Notes: generated from the letters alone by a model not told the origin. A stretch of 64,000 bases of DNA from Nemophila menziesii (GCA_029959085.1 JARWIR010000008.1:7874001-7938000); one strand, 5' to 3'. Counted from the first letter of the stretch, positions 44,077 to 53,889 are shown. A program made the numbers and translations.

Positions 44077-44168
44077 GTTTTGGTTGAAGGTTTGATTGTT
44101 TGGCTAATTTTGGTTGGAAAAAAGAACGATGATGATATTTTTTTCTGAGTTCCCAAAATCAGGAATCC

Positions 44169-44180
44169 TGCTCTGATACC
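44169..44180 (-). promoter_or_regulatory. Primer-binding site of the minus-strand Copia
   Basis: Minus-strand TGGTATCAGAGC, directly after the 5' LTR: the standard initiator-tRNA-Met site of plant Copia elements. Confidence 0.95.
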
Positions 44181-44181
44181 A

Positions 44182-44531
44182 TGTTAGAATAGAAAAAAGG
44201 TTTTGTGGAGATAAATCTATTCTTTTTTTCATATTTCAATTGCATACATATGACCCCTATATATAGTCTATTACAACGCTCAGTATGGTAATATTAATTA
44301 TGGTAGATATTACCAAGATATATGGTAATACTAATTATGGTAGATATTACCAAGATATATGGTAATACTAATAATGGTAGATATTACCAAGATATATGGT
44401 AATACTAATAATGGTAGATATTACCAAGATATATGGTAATACTAATTATGGTAGATATTACCAAGATATTATTTTATGGTAAATATTGCACCTTAATTGA
44501 TTGGATATTATTTCCATAGAATATTCTAACA
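44182..44531 (-). repeat. 5' LTR of the minus-strand Copia
   Basis: 350 bases, TG..CA, differing from 40050-40400 by a missing G (GATAAATCTATT for GATAAAGTCTATT) and two or so substitutions. Confidence 0.95.
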
Positions 44532-44929
44532 CTTGGGAAAACTGTACACTTGCAGTTGTGGTTCTCTTTTCCTTATTGCATTTTATTTTAGAAAACACAA
44601 AGGACCACCAATTAACAAGTATCATATTATTGAATTTACAAACTAAATCAAATATACACTTATCAAATAAATAATCTATACATGTTAATTTCAAGATCAA
44701 ATCAGGTTTGCAATGCATGAATATAAGCTCTTCTCTTATTCTGCTATGGTGGATATAGGGTGTTCCTCGATCCTCATATAGTTTCTAAGATCCATTTGAC
44801 TACTCTCTATTGGTTTGAAAGTTCATAATTTGTATAGTTAAGAATCCTAAGGTCTATAAGGTTGTAATGTAGGCTTAGGGTAGGTGTGATACATATATTT
44901 GGATAATTCAGAGTGAGCTTTTGGCTCTC
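44532..44929. other. Leader copy C (rest) and repeat X, interrupted on both sides
   Basis: 44532-44575 continues the leader broken at 40049. About 44740-44929 is one half of repeat X (reverse complement of about 30955-31130), broken by the Sirevirus at 44930. Between them no feature recognised. Confidence 0.55.
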
Positions 44930-45091
44930 TGTTAGCCTCACCTTGTTTTTATTCCCGTTTTAATATTCGACAAATCATCTCTTAAACTAAAATTCATTTT
45001 TGCATCACTTTAGATGTTTTCCAAAACTCCTCATTAGATTAGTTGTGTTTATCTCTTGATACTTAGCGTTATATTTAAAAGAGCAGCTCCG

Positions 45092-45323
45092 CGGTACACC
45101 GGATGAATCACACGGTGCACCGCAGCATCACGGACCAGAAGCACGGTGCACTAGATGGCCCGACCAGTAAGCTCAGAAATCTGCACGGTACACCGGACAT
45201 AAGACGCGGTACACCGGACCCAGGCACGGACCAGGTGTGCGGTACATGTAGTAGTCCGACCAGTAAGCTCATAATCAAGTCGAACAGTCCCGCGGTGCAC
45301 CGGACCATACCCGCGGTACACCG
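45092..45323. repeat. Palindromic CGGTRCACCG decamer array in U3
   Basis: Copies start at 45092, 45113, 45144, 45186, 45207, 45240, 45293 and 45314. CGGTGCACCG (45113 and 45293) is a perfect palindrome; the others vary at one to three bases. The same array is in the 3' LTR at about 51554-51785. The only strongly GC/CpG-rich stretch of this element. Confidence 0.92.
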
Positions 45324-45430
45324 CACGATAGGGTTTCAGCACTATTACTAGAGGACAAAGCTTATATCCGTTGGAGATAAAATAGATCCGTTGGAGAGAA
45401 GCCTTATGACCGTTGGACCATCTTTTCAGC

Positions 45431-45438
45431 TATAAAAT
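45431..45438 (+). promoter_or_regulatory. TATA box of the Sirevirus LTR
   Basis: TATAAAAT in AGCTATAAAATGGAGC, about 110 bases downstream of the decamer array. Confidence 0.75.
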
Positions 45439-46094
45439 GGAGCTCATTCAAGACACAACTTAAGCCTTCCATCTACCAATCTTAAGAGCAATTAATTCTA
45501 TCATTCAAGGAGGTTTCAAAGGAGCATTCAAGTCATATTTATTGTGAAGCTAATTAGTTCTATCTACTCATTTAGGAGTTTAGTCACAAAGCTTTTATAA
45601 GCACCCCTAAACACTTTTTCCCTTTCCTCTTAGTTCTTGTAATAGATTAAGAGTGTAGTGTGAGCATAGGTTTATGCTTGGTTCCTTGTGTTGGTGATAA
45701 CACAAGTGTATTTCCTTCAAAGGGTTTTTGAAGTGGTTGTAAGGGTTTGTATCTCACCCGGTTAAGAGTTACGAAGATTAGTTGAGAATCTTGCAAATCC
45801 TAAGGAGGCTTCCTTAGGTAGTGGATGTAGGGAAACCGAACCACTATACATCGTTGTGTATCGTATTCTATCTCTACACTCTTTATATTTCCGCACTCTG
45901 TATGCTTGATAAAATGCCTACTTGAATAGTTTGATATTATTGTCTATTAGGATTATCTAGTTTTATACTATTTAGTTTGCTAATACAATAGGATTCAAAT
46001 TAGCTTTTAATTTTATTTACTTGAAATAAAATTAGCCGATTAATTTCTATTGTCCTATTCAACCCCCCTTCTAGGACGCATATAGTATATCAAT

Positions 46095-46106
46095 TGGTAT
46101 CAGAGC
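46095..46106 (+). promoter_or_regulatory. Primer-binding site of the Sirevirus
   Basis: TGGTATCAGAGC two bases after the 5' LTR, complementary to the 3' end of initiator tRNA-Met. Confidence 0.95.
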
Positions 46107-46147
46107 CTAGCTCTATTGTACTTAATCGTTTCTAGAGTTAATACGAT

Positions 46148-47938
46148 ATGGATTCTAATCAACCGGAAGGTTCATGTTCTACTAGACCTCCGCTTTTTGT
46201 AGGAAAAGACTACTTTGGATGGAAAAAGAAGATGGAGATTCATGTGAAAGGAATCGATTACTTTTTATGGATGGCTATCAAAAAGGGTCCTTATATTCCC
46301 TACGTTGCCGGAAGTACAACGGAGGTAAAAGATGAAGATGATTACAATGATCAAGACATAGCTAAACTTACCAAAAACAACAAAGCTATGAACATCCTCA
46401 TAAATGGATTAAGTGTCACGGAATATGCTAGAGTGAGTGAATGCAATTCCGCTCATGAAATGTGGCAACTCTTGGAGCTATCATATCAAGGAACGGAAGA
46501 TATTAAGGAAACCAAGATTGGTCTCTTTATCACTAAGTATGAGCTTTTTCGTATGGAGCCCGATGAAGCCTTGAATGCTATGCATCAAAGATTTTCTAAC
46601 ATTGTTAACACTTTGAAGACTCTTGGTCAAGAGTACACCAACAAGGAACAATGTCGAAAAATCTTATTTGCTCTTCCAAGGAAATACAAGACAAAGATCA
46701 ACTCTATAAGAGACACTAAAGATCTTTCAAAGATGACGGTTCATGAACTCATTTGCAACCTCATGACGGAAGAACTTGTGCTTGAAGAAGAAAAGATAAG
46801 AGATGATGAGGAGAAGAAAATTAAGAAATCTATTGCTTTCCATGCCATGAGTTCTAAGTTGAAAGAACGAAAAGAAAGGAAAGAAAGTGAAGAAGAAAAC
46901 TCTCATGAAGAAGAAACTAGTGAAGATGAAGGAGTGGCTATGCTAGCAAGAGACATGAAAAAATTCATGAAATATAAACGCTTTGCCAAGAAAGGAGGCT
47001 CTTCCACACCCTACAAGAAGAATGATAGAGCTATCAAACAAGATGAACCCACTTGCTATCATTGCAAGAAGGTTGGTCACATCAAAACCTATTGTCCTCT
47101 TCTTCAAAGGGAGAAACCGAAAAGAGCTATGCATGCCAATATCACTTGGGATACTCAAAATTCGGATGAAGAAGAAAGTGATAATGAAAATGTCAATCTT
47201 GTTGCCTTTATGGGAAAAGTTGAGAATGATGAAGATGCTTCTTCGGATGATGATACCGGTACTACTCACTTTGCCTTTATGGCAAATCATGATGAGGTAA
47301 CTCCTAAATCCAAACTCTCTTTAACTAATGATGATGCTAGTGAACAAGATATTCATGAGGCATTTGATTCTCTTTATAATGATTTTTTAAATTCTATTGA
47401 AACAAACAAAGTTTTAACAAAAGATTTAGAATTTGAGAAAAATAGAACTAAAGAGGTTTTGAAAGCTTTGGAAGATTGTCAAAATCTTTGTGATGAATGT
47501 ATAGATGAAAATGAAAAACTTCATCTTATTGAGAAAAATCTTTTGGAAGAAAAAGCTTTATTAGAGAAAAAGATTTTGGATCAAAATGCTATTATTTTGA
47601 AATTTACTAGTGGGCAAGAAAACTTGGATTTGATTTTAGGTTCTCAAAGAATGGCTTGTGAAAAAAGTGGTGTTGGATATGATCCATTCACTCACCAAAA
47701 ACCTTTGAAAAATGTCTTTGTAAAATCAAAAATTTCAAATGCAATTCCATCCTCTTCAAAATCTTCTATCACTTGCACCTATTGTGAAAAACTTGGTCAT
47801 GATGCATCTCATTGTTATTATCGTAAATTATTGGATTTGGGATCTCTTGTGCCAATTTGGAAAAGACCTAAATGGGTCTTAAAAAGAAAATCCACTAACC
47901 CTCATGGACCCAATCCTAATTGGGTACCTAAAGCTTAA
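46148..47938 (+). CDS. Sirevirus Gag polyprotein
   Basis: 596 residues from the first ATG after the PBS. Capsid-like N-terminal part (LFVGKDYFGWKKKMEIHVKG, LFALPRKYKTKINSIRDTKD), an acidic/Lys-rich linker (about 210-265), a CCHC knuckle CYHCKKVGHIKTYC (303-316), a long acidic coiled region, and a second knuckle CTYCEKLGHDASHC (543-556) near the C-terminus. Gag packages element RNA into virus-like particles in the cytoplasm. It ends WVPKA at TAA 47936-47938. Codon use and openness suggest it is still functional. Two knuckles are more than the single one of most Copia Gags. Confidence 0.95.
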   Translation: MDSNQPEGSCSTRPPLFVGKDYFGWKKKMEIHVKGIDYFLWMAIKKGPYIPYVAGSTTEVKDEDDYNDQDIAKLTKNNKAMNILINGLSVTEYARVSECNSAHEMWQLLELSYQGTEDIKETKIGLFITKYELFRMEPDEALNAMHQRFSNIVNTLKTLGQEYTNKEQCRKILFALPRKYKTKINSIRDTKDLSKMTVHELICNLMTEELVLEEEKIRDDEEKKIKKSIAFHAMSSKLKERKERKESEEENSHEEETSEDEGVAMLARDMKKFMKYKRFAKKGGSSTPYKKNDRAIKQDEPTCYHCKKVGHIKTYCPLLQREKPKRAMHANITWDTQNSDEEESDNENVNLVAFMGKVENDEDASSDDDTGTTHFAFMANHDEVTPKSKLSLTNDDASEQDIHEAFDSLYNDFLNSIETNKVLTKDLEFEKNRTKEVLKALEDCQNLCDECIDENEKLHLIEKNLLEEKALLEKKILDQNAIILKFTSGQENLDLILGSQRMACEKSGVGYDPFTHQKPLKNVFVKSKISNAIPSSSKSSITCTYCEKLGHDASHCYYRKLLDLGSLVPIWKRPKWVLKRKSTNPHGPNPNWVPKA

Positions 47939-47960
47939 ATTATCTTTTGTTTGTAGGGGT
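47921..47960 (+). other. Gag-Pol junction with two in-frame stops
   Basis: Gag and pol are in the same frame. TAA (47936-47938) and TAG (47954-47956) lie five codons apart. The bases before GGG at 47957 (TTTTGTTTGTAG) look like a splice acceptor. Pol has no ATG at its start: the frame opens GGG TTG AGC. Pol must therefore come from readthrough, splicing or reinitiation, or the element is disabled here. Confidence 0.8.
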
Positions 47961-50900
47961 TGAGCATCAAGAAGCAAAATATATGGCTACTTGATAGTGG
48001 ATGCTCAAGACACATGACCGGAAATCCATCATTATTTACAAATTTATATAAAACTAAAGGTGATAAAGTTACTTTTGCCGACAACACTAAGAAACGCGTT
48101 TTGGGTAAAGGTAACATTGGTAATATGGTCTCTTTACTTATTTCTAATGTGTTACTTGTTGAGGGTCTCTCTTTTAACTTGCTTAGTATTAGTCAACTTT
48201 GTGATGTTGGTTTTAGTGTTAAATTTGAAGCATCTAGATGTGTTGTTTTCAAAAATGATGAGTTAGATACTATGTTTATTGCAAAAAGATCGGATAATGT
48301 TTTTGTTGTTGATCTTGAGAGTCTTATGTGCAAAAATATTAAATGCTTATCCGTGGTTAATGATAGTTGGCTTTGGCATAGACGTTTAGGACATGCTAGC
48401 ATGGATTTAATTTCAAAATTATCTAGAAAAAATCTTGTTGTTGGTTTGCCTATTTACAAATTTGATAAAGATAAATTATGTGATGCATGTCAACTTGGAA
48501 AACAACATCGTTCATCTTTTAAATCCATTAATAAGGTCATCACCGTTAGGCCACTTCAATTATTGCATATGGACCTTTTTGGTCCCGTTGATGTCACTAG
48601 TCTAGGAGGGTCTAGATATGTCTTTGTTGTTGTTGATGATTACACTAGATTCACATGGGTGATGTTCCTTGCTTTGAAAAGTGATGCCTTCAATGAATTT
48701 GCAAAACTTTGTAGAAAGGTGCAAAATGAGAAAGGCTACTCTATTACATGCATTCGTAGTGATAACGGTAGTGAATACGTGAATTCTCCTTTTGTGCATT
48801 TTTGTGATGAATTTGGGATTGAGCATAATTTTTCGGCCCCTAGAACTCCCCAACAAAATGGGGTAGTGGAAAGGAAAAACCGAACTCTACAAGAAATGGC
48901 TAGAACAATGCTAAAAGAACATAGCTTGCCTACATACTTTTGGGGTGAAGCCGTTCATACGGCTTGTTATGTGTTAAATAGAGTTCTTATTAGACCCCTT
49001 ATTAAGAAAACCCCTTATGAGCTTTGGAATGGTAGACCACCAACCATTGCTTATTTTCGTGTTTTTGGGTGCAAATGTTTTATCCTAAACACTAGGGACT
49101 ATTTGGGAAAATTTGATGCTAAATCGGATGAAGGCATTTTTCTTGGTTATTCCACTAAAGGAAAAGCCTATCGCATTTTCAACAAACGTACTCGTACCAT
49201 TGAGGAATCTATGCATGTTGACTTTGATGAGACTAATCCGTTTTGTATCAAGAAAGTGGTAGATGTTGTTGAAGATACTCCACTAGATCAACCCTTAGAA
49301 TCTCCTACTCAAGAAGTCAAATCTCATGAAGAATCTCTTAAGGAAAATGATCAAGTGTTAAATGAAGCTAGTACGGATTTACCAAGGTGTTGGAAACATA
49401 TCAAAGATCACCCAAGTGAATTAATTCTAGGTGATCCAAAAGAAGGTGTTACCACTCGCTCTCGTATTATTGCTCTATGTGCTCATCAAGCGTTCTTATC
49501 TCAAATTGAGCCTAAGAATATTAAAGAAGCTTTGTTAGATGATCATTGGATTAACGCTATGCATGAGGAATTAAATCAATTTGAGCGTAGTAAAGTTTGG
49601 ACATTAATGGAGAAACCAATTGGCCCTACTATCATTGGCACTAAGTGGATATTTCGCAACAAGCTAGATGACACCGGTATAATTACTAGAAATAAAGCAA
49701 GGTTAGTTGCTCAAGGATACAATCAAGAAGAAGGTATTGATTTCGATGAAACTTTTGCTCCCGTAGCTAGACTTGAATCTATTCGTATGCTTCTTGCTTT
49801 TGCTTGTTATATGAATTTTAAACTTTACCAAATGGATGTCAAAAGTGCTTTTTTAAATGGTTTTATAGACGAGGAAGTTTTTGTTAAACAACCTCCGGGT
49901 TTTGAGGATCCAAAATTTCCAAACCATGTTTTTAAACTTTCAAAGGCTTTATATGGTTTAAAACAAGCACCTCGTGCTTGGTATGAACGATTAAGCAAAT
50001 TTTTATTAGATGATGGTTTTAAAAGAGGAAAAATTGACTCCACTTTGTTTATCAAAAGGTCTTCAAAAGATATCCTTCTTGTTCAAATTTATGTGGATGA
50101 TATTATATTTGGTGCTACTAATGAAAATCTTTGTGAGAACTTTTCTAAAAGCATGCATAAGGAATTTGAGATGAGCATGATGGGAGAATTGAATTATTTT
50201 CTTGGACTTCAAATCAAGCAAATGAAAGATGGTATCTTTGTCAATCAAGCCAAATACACAAAAGAATTGATCAAAAAATTTGGACTTGAAGATGCAAAGG
50301 AAATTGGAACTCCAATGAGCACATCCACAAAATTAGACAAAGATGAAGATGGTAAGGATGTTGATGAGAAACTATATCGAGGTATGATTGGTAGCTTACT
50401 CTATTTAACCGCTTCTAGACCCGATATTATGTTCCCGGTTTGCCTTTGTGCAAGATTTCAATCTTCTCCTAAAGAAACCCATCTTAGTGCCGTTAAGCGT
50501 ATTTTTAGGTATTTGAAAGGAACCCTTAGTCTAGGACTTTGGTACCCAAGATTTACTTCTTTTGAGCTTATAGGTTATTCGGATGCCGATTATGCCGGTT
50601 GTAGACTTGATAGGAAAAGTACTAGTGGTAGTTGCCAATTCTTAGGACAATCCCTTGTCTCATGGTCTAGTAGAAAACAAAATAGTGTTGCTTTATCCAC
50701 GGCCGAAGCCGAATATGTTGCGGCCGGAAATTGTGTGACTCAAATTCTTTGGATGAAACAAACCTTACTAGATTTTGGCCTAGAGTATGATCGTGTTCCC
50801 ATTCGTTGTGATAACACTAGCGCTATCAATCTTACCAAAAATCCCATTCAACACTCTAGAACAAAACACATAGAAATCCGTCATCATTTTATCCGTGATC

Positions 50901-51031
50901 ACACTCAAAAAGGGGACATTGTTCTTGAATTTGTCACTTCCGAAAATCAACTAGCCGATATCTTTACGAAACCTCTACCCCAAGATCTTTTTGAGAAAAT
51001 TCGTTGTGAGATTGGCATGCAAATTCTCTAA
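47957..51031 (+). CDS. Sirevirus Pol: protease, integrase, reverse transcriptase, RNase H
   Basis: About 1024 codons without a stop. Counting from 47960: protease WLLDSGCSRHMTG (DSG at 12-14); GAG-pre-integrase WLWHRRLGHASM with H140, H145, C174 and C177; integrase D205, D268 and E304 (LLHMDLFGP, IRSDNGSEY, TPQQNGVVERKNRT); RT from about 545 (TKWIFRNKLDDTG, KARLVAQGYNQEEGIDF) with catalytic YVDDIIFG at 711; RNase H with SDADYAGCRLDRKSTSG, ALSTAEAEYVA, IRCDNTSAI and HSRTKHIEIRHHFIRD; end ADIFTKPLP..MQIL. All catalytic residues are present. It copies the RNA to cDNA and inserts it. No env-like ORF follows. Confidence 0.95.
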   Translation, partial: GLSIKKQNIWLLDSGCSRHMTGNPSLFTNLYKTKGDKVTFADNTKKRVLGKGNIGNMVSLLISNVLLVEGLSFNLLSISQLCDVGFSVKFEASRCVVFKNDELDTMFIAKRSDNVFVVDLESLMCKNIKCLSVVNDSWLWHRRLGHASMDLISKLSRKNLVVGLPIYKFDKDKLCDACQLGKQHRSSFKSINKVITVRPLQLLHMDLFGPVDVTSLGGSRYVFVVVDDYTRFTWVMFLALKSDAFNEFAKLCRKVQNEKGYSITCIRSDNGSEYVNSPFVHFCDEFGIEHNFSAPRTPQQNGVVERKNRTLQEMARTMLKEHSLPTYFWGEAVHTACYVLNRVLIRPLIKKTPYELWNGRPPTIAYFRVFGCKCFILNTRDYLGKFDAKSDEGIFLGYSTKGKAYRIFNKRTRTIEESMHVDFDETNPFCIKKVVDVVEDTPLDQPLESPTQEVKSHEESLKENDQVLNEASTDLPRCWKHIKDHPSELILGDPKEGVTTRSRIIALCAHQAFLSQIEPKNIKEALLDDHWINAMHEELNQFERSKVWTLMEKPIGPTIIGTKWIFRNKLDDTGIITRNKARLVAQGYNQEEGIDFDETFAPVARLESIRMLLAFACYMNFKLYQMDVKSAFLNGFIDEEVFVKQPPGFEDPKFPNHVFKLSKALYGLKQAPRAWYERLSKFLLDDGFKRGKIDSTLFIKRSSKDILLVQIYVDDIIFGATNENLCENFSKSMHKEFEMSMMGELNYFLGLQIKQMKDGIFVNQAKYTKELIKKFGLEDAKEIGTPMSTSTKLDKDEDGKDVDEKLYRGMIGSLLYLTASRPDIMFPVCLCARFQSSPKETHLSAVKRIFRYLKGTLSLGLWYPRFTSFELIGYSDADYAGCRLDRKSTSGSCQFLGQSLVSWSSRKQNSVALSTAEAEYVAAGNCVTQILWMKQTLLDFGLEYDRVPIRCDNTSAINLTKNPIQHSRTKHIEIRHHFIRDHTQKGDIVLEFVTSENQLADIFTKPLPQDLFEKIRCEIGMQIL

Positions 51032-51229
51032 CCCTTCTTTCATGTCTTGTTTTTTGTTTAGAGCTTTTTGTGTATTTAATCTTGTTGCTAATCTTTTCTT
51101 GATGTTATAGGTTCCTTGAAGCTTCTAATTGTTATCCATTTATTCCTTTAGTCCTTGTTTTTACTCAAAATGTGTTTTTTGACCCCTTAAAATTTTCAAA
51201 ATTGTATCATTTGTTCTTTTTGTTGTTGA

Positions 51230-51391
51230 CAAAGGGGGAGAAATTTTAGTTGAACTTTTTAAAATGCATTTTGTGAGGGGGAGTTTTTATAAAAACTCTA
51301 GTGATTAGGTTGAGGGGGAGTTTTTGATCAAAACTAAATCTTAGGCATCTTCAAAAGTTTATGATTTGTCAAACATCAAAAAGGGGGAGAT
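51230..51391 (+). promoter_or_regulatory. Multiple polypurine tracts before the 3' LTR
   Basis: AAAGGGGGAG at 51231, GAGGGGGAG at about 51275, TGAGGGGGAG at 51311 and AAAGGGGGAGA ending at 51390, one base before the 3' LTR. The last primes plus-strand synthesis; repeated upstream copies are a known Sirevirus trait. Confidence 0.9.
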
Positions 51392-52553
51392 TGTTAGCCT
51401 CACCTTGTTTTTATTCCCGTTTTAATATTCGACAAATCATCTCTTAAACTAAAATTCATTTTTGCATCACTTTAGATGTTTTCCAAAACTCCTCATTAGA
51501 TTAGTTGTGTTTATCTCTTGATACTTAGCGTTATATTTAAAAGAGCAGCTCCGCGGTACACCGGATGAATCACACGGTGCACCGCAGCATCACGGACCAG
51601 AAGCACGGTGCACTAGATGGCCCGACCAGTAAGCTCAGAAATCTGCACGGTACACCGGACATAAGACGCGGTACACCGGACCCAGGCACGGACCAGGTGT
51701 GCGGTACATGTAGTAGTCCGACCAGTAAGCTCATAATCAAGTCGAACAGTCCCGCGGTGCACCGGACCATACCCGCGGTACACCGCACGATAGGGTTTCA
51801 GCACTATTACTAGAGGACAAAGCTTATATCCGTTGGAGATAAAATAGATCCGTTGGAGAGAAGCCTTATGACCGTTGGACCATCTTTTCAGCTATAAAAT
51901 GGAGCTCATTCAAGACACAACTTAAGCCTTCCATCTACCAATCTTAAGAGCAATTAATTCTATCATTCAAGGAGGTTTCAAAGGAGCATTCAAGTCATAT
52001 TTATTGTGAAGCTAATTAGTTCTATCTACTCATTTAGGAGTTTAGTCACAAAGCTTTTATAAGCACCCCTAAACACTTTTTCCCTTTCCTCTTAGTTCTT
52101 GTAATAGATTAAGAGAGTAGTGTGAGCATAGGTTTATGCTTGGTTCCTTGTGTTGGTGATAACACAAGTGTATTTCCTTCAAAGGGTTTTTGAAGTGGTT
52201 GTAAGGGTTTGTATCTCACCCGGTTAAGAGTTACGAAGATTAGTTGAGAATCTTGCAAATCCTAAGGAGGCTTCCTTAGGTAGTGGATGTAGGGAAACCG
52301 AACCACTATACATCGTTGTGTATCGTATTCTATCTCTACACTCTTTATATTTCCGCACTCTATATGCTTGATAAAATGCCTACTTGAATAGTTTGATATT
52401 ATTGTCTATTAGGATTATCTAGTTTTATACTATTTAGTTTGCTAATACAATAGGATTCAAATTAGCTTTTAATTTTATTTACTTGAAATAAAATTAGCCG
52501 ATTAATTTCTATTGTCCTATTCAACCCCCTTCTAGGACGCATATAGTATATCA
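51392..52553 (+). repeat. 3' LTR of the Sirevirus
   Basis: 1162 bases, differing from the 5' LTR by T to A (GAGTGTAG/GAGAGTAG), G to A (CTCTGTATG/CTCTATATG) and one C fewer in a C-run. Confidence 0.97.
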
Positions 52554-52558
52554 CTCTC

Positions 52559-52800
52559 TCCGCACTAGCCATCAACGAATATCAGTAGAGCTTGTGCTAC
52601 TCTCAAAGATGTTCTCAATCAACCCAATTTATGCAATTAATTGCATTCCCAAAACCCAAATAGAAACCTTTTATGATCACCTAAATAACTTCCACTTTGC
52701 TGGTCTGAAATGTAAATATATTTTTCTTACGTAAATGTCAGTGACTCTCTTTTTGATGTGAGATCATGCCACAATATTTTTATTTCATATATATTTTTCT
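52559..52800 (-). repeat. Repeat X, second half, right of the Sirevirus
   Basis: Reverse complement matches about 30690-30950 (TCTCACATCAAA, AGCAAAGTGGAA, ATTGGGTTGATTGAGAACAT). Together with 44740-44929 it is the insertion site of the Sirevirus. Confidence 0.6.
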
Positions 52801-53352
52801 CATCCTTTTCAAATCCACATATTTCTAGCTCTATCTACCTAGAACACTTCTTCATTGCTCCACAATTCTTCCAGACTTTCTTTAATCATATTTTCTTTTT
52901 CTTTGTTGATGTTGCTTCCGGTTCGGTCTTGTAATATACTCAACTCTTTTTGATACTTATTAGTAAACCTTCTATTATTCTCGAACGTTCTTTTTCTCCA
53001 CCCTGTTAGTGCTAAACTGGTGATATCTTTTCAAGGCAAAAATCACCGATACTCTTAACATTATATTCTCCGACCCAAGAGTTTTTATAATAACCCTACA
53101 TTGTTGATTTTCTAACCATCCAGATTCAAAGTACTTCTTGTACTTACCATGAATATTGCTTTCTGTGAGGATTAGAGGTGAGTGATCTAATCCAATAGTC
53201 GGCTCGGCTCTAAGTAAAATATTTGAAAAAAGTCTAACCCGACTTTCTGAGGCCATTGCCCTATCAAGATTTTCCTTGACACACTTGTCCCTAATCCTTT
53301 TTGTTTGGCCATGTATAAAAATATCCTTTGCTCGGGGTCTCAATAAGCTCAT
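52800..53352 (-). pseudogene. LINE endonuclease C-terminus and linker, antisense
   Basis: The minus strand reads GQTKRIRDKCVKENLDRAMA, TIGLDHSPLILTES (catalytic SDH altered to LDH), YKKYFESGWLENQQC, then after a stop NRRFTNKYQKELSILQD and EELWSNEEVF.VDRARNMW, the linker before RT in plant LINEs. RT itself is missing. 5'- and 3'-truncated. Confidence 0.8.
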
Positions 53353-53506
53353 TTCTATTTTAAAAATTTATTAAATCAAATTATTCTCAAGGTCAGGAGG
53401 TAATTTACATCATTGAAAATTCAATTATATGAATTAGATCAGTAAAAGATGCTTTCCAAGTAATAATTTTGTCCCATACATTTCCTTTCCCATTCTCATT
53501 TGTCGG

Positions 53507-53880
53507 CAGGGGCGGAGCCAGGAAATTTTATTACCAGGGGCCAAGGGGGTTCTGGGGCAACGCCCCCGTTTTTTCACAACGTATTTGCACGATAAGCCTA
53601 ATATTATGCAAAAATTACAAAATAGGTCCTATATTATGAAAAAATGCACTATATATCAAACACAGTATACCACAAAAAAGATGAACCTTCATTAAACTTT
53701 CTGATAATAAAATATACATTAGATACTACTACACTAAAGTTGACTTCATCCCTCCAAGCTGGTAGAGTTCCTCGGACTGAAATGCTCTCCCCCAGGTTCT
53801 ACTACATAGAACTTATTGAAAACTTTAAACTGCTTACAAGATTTAATTTTTTCCTTATTACAGATTAAAAAAGACAAGTG
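53507..53880 (+). mobile_element. Possible hAT-like transposon terminus
   Basis: Starts CAGGGGCGGAGCCAGGA, a terminal sequence widespread among plant hAT-like elements, followed by a short G/C-rich subterminal region (GGGGCCAAGGGGG). No opposite terminus or transposase seen in the window. Confidence 0.4.
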
Positions 53881-53889
53881 ATATACATT

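Larger units (their letters stand above)
40050..44531 (-). mobile_element. Copia LTR retrotransposon, complete ends, defective inside
   Basis: Two LTRs (40050-40400 and 44182-44531), a CTTGG target duplication on both sides (40045-40049 and 44532-44536), a primer-binding site (44180-44169, complementary to initiator tRNA-Met) and a purine tract at the other LTR (GAGGGGGAG, minus, about 40409-40401). LTR ends are TGTTAGAATA..TATTCTAACA. The gag core is deleted in frame and pol has a frameshift, several stops and a rearranged RT segment, so it cannot be autonomous. LTRs differ by about two substitutions and one indel, so it inserted or was copied in trans recently. Confidence 0.95.
44930..46092 (+). 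repeat. 5' LTR of the Sirevirus
   Basis: 1163 bases, TGTTAGCC..ATATCA. U3 carries a GC-rich array of eight CGGTRCACCG-like decamers (45092-45323) and a duplicated CCGACCAGTAAGCTCA. A TATA box (GCTATAAAATGG) is at about 45429-45440, placing transcription start near 45465. Confidence 0.97.
44930..52553 (+). mobile_element. Sirevirus-type Copia retrotransposon, young and nearly intact
   Basis: LTRs 44930-46092 and 51392-52553, CTCTC target duplication (44925-44929 and 52554-52558), PBS 46095-46106, gag 46148-47938, pol 47960-51031, and four polypurine-like tracts before the 3' LTR. Multiple purine tracts and GC-rich palindromic LTR repeats are hallmarks described for Sireviruses. The LTRs differ by two substitutions and one C-run indel, so insertion is recent. 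Gag and pol are open, but two in-frame stops lie between them. It is inserted in repeat X, whose halves flank it. Confidence 0.95.

Noticed and set aside
45103..45351. Small ORFs in both Sirevirus LTRs on both strands (repeated at 51565-51813)
   Set aside because: They overlap the GC-rich palindromic array and are identical in both LTRs because the LTRs are identical; no domain.
47921..47956. A 33-base GT..AG intron at the gag-pol joint (GTACC..TTTGTAG)
   Set aside because: It would remove both stops in frame, but is far below the usual minimum plant intron length; a larger intron using the same acceptor is more plausible.
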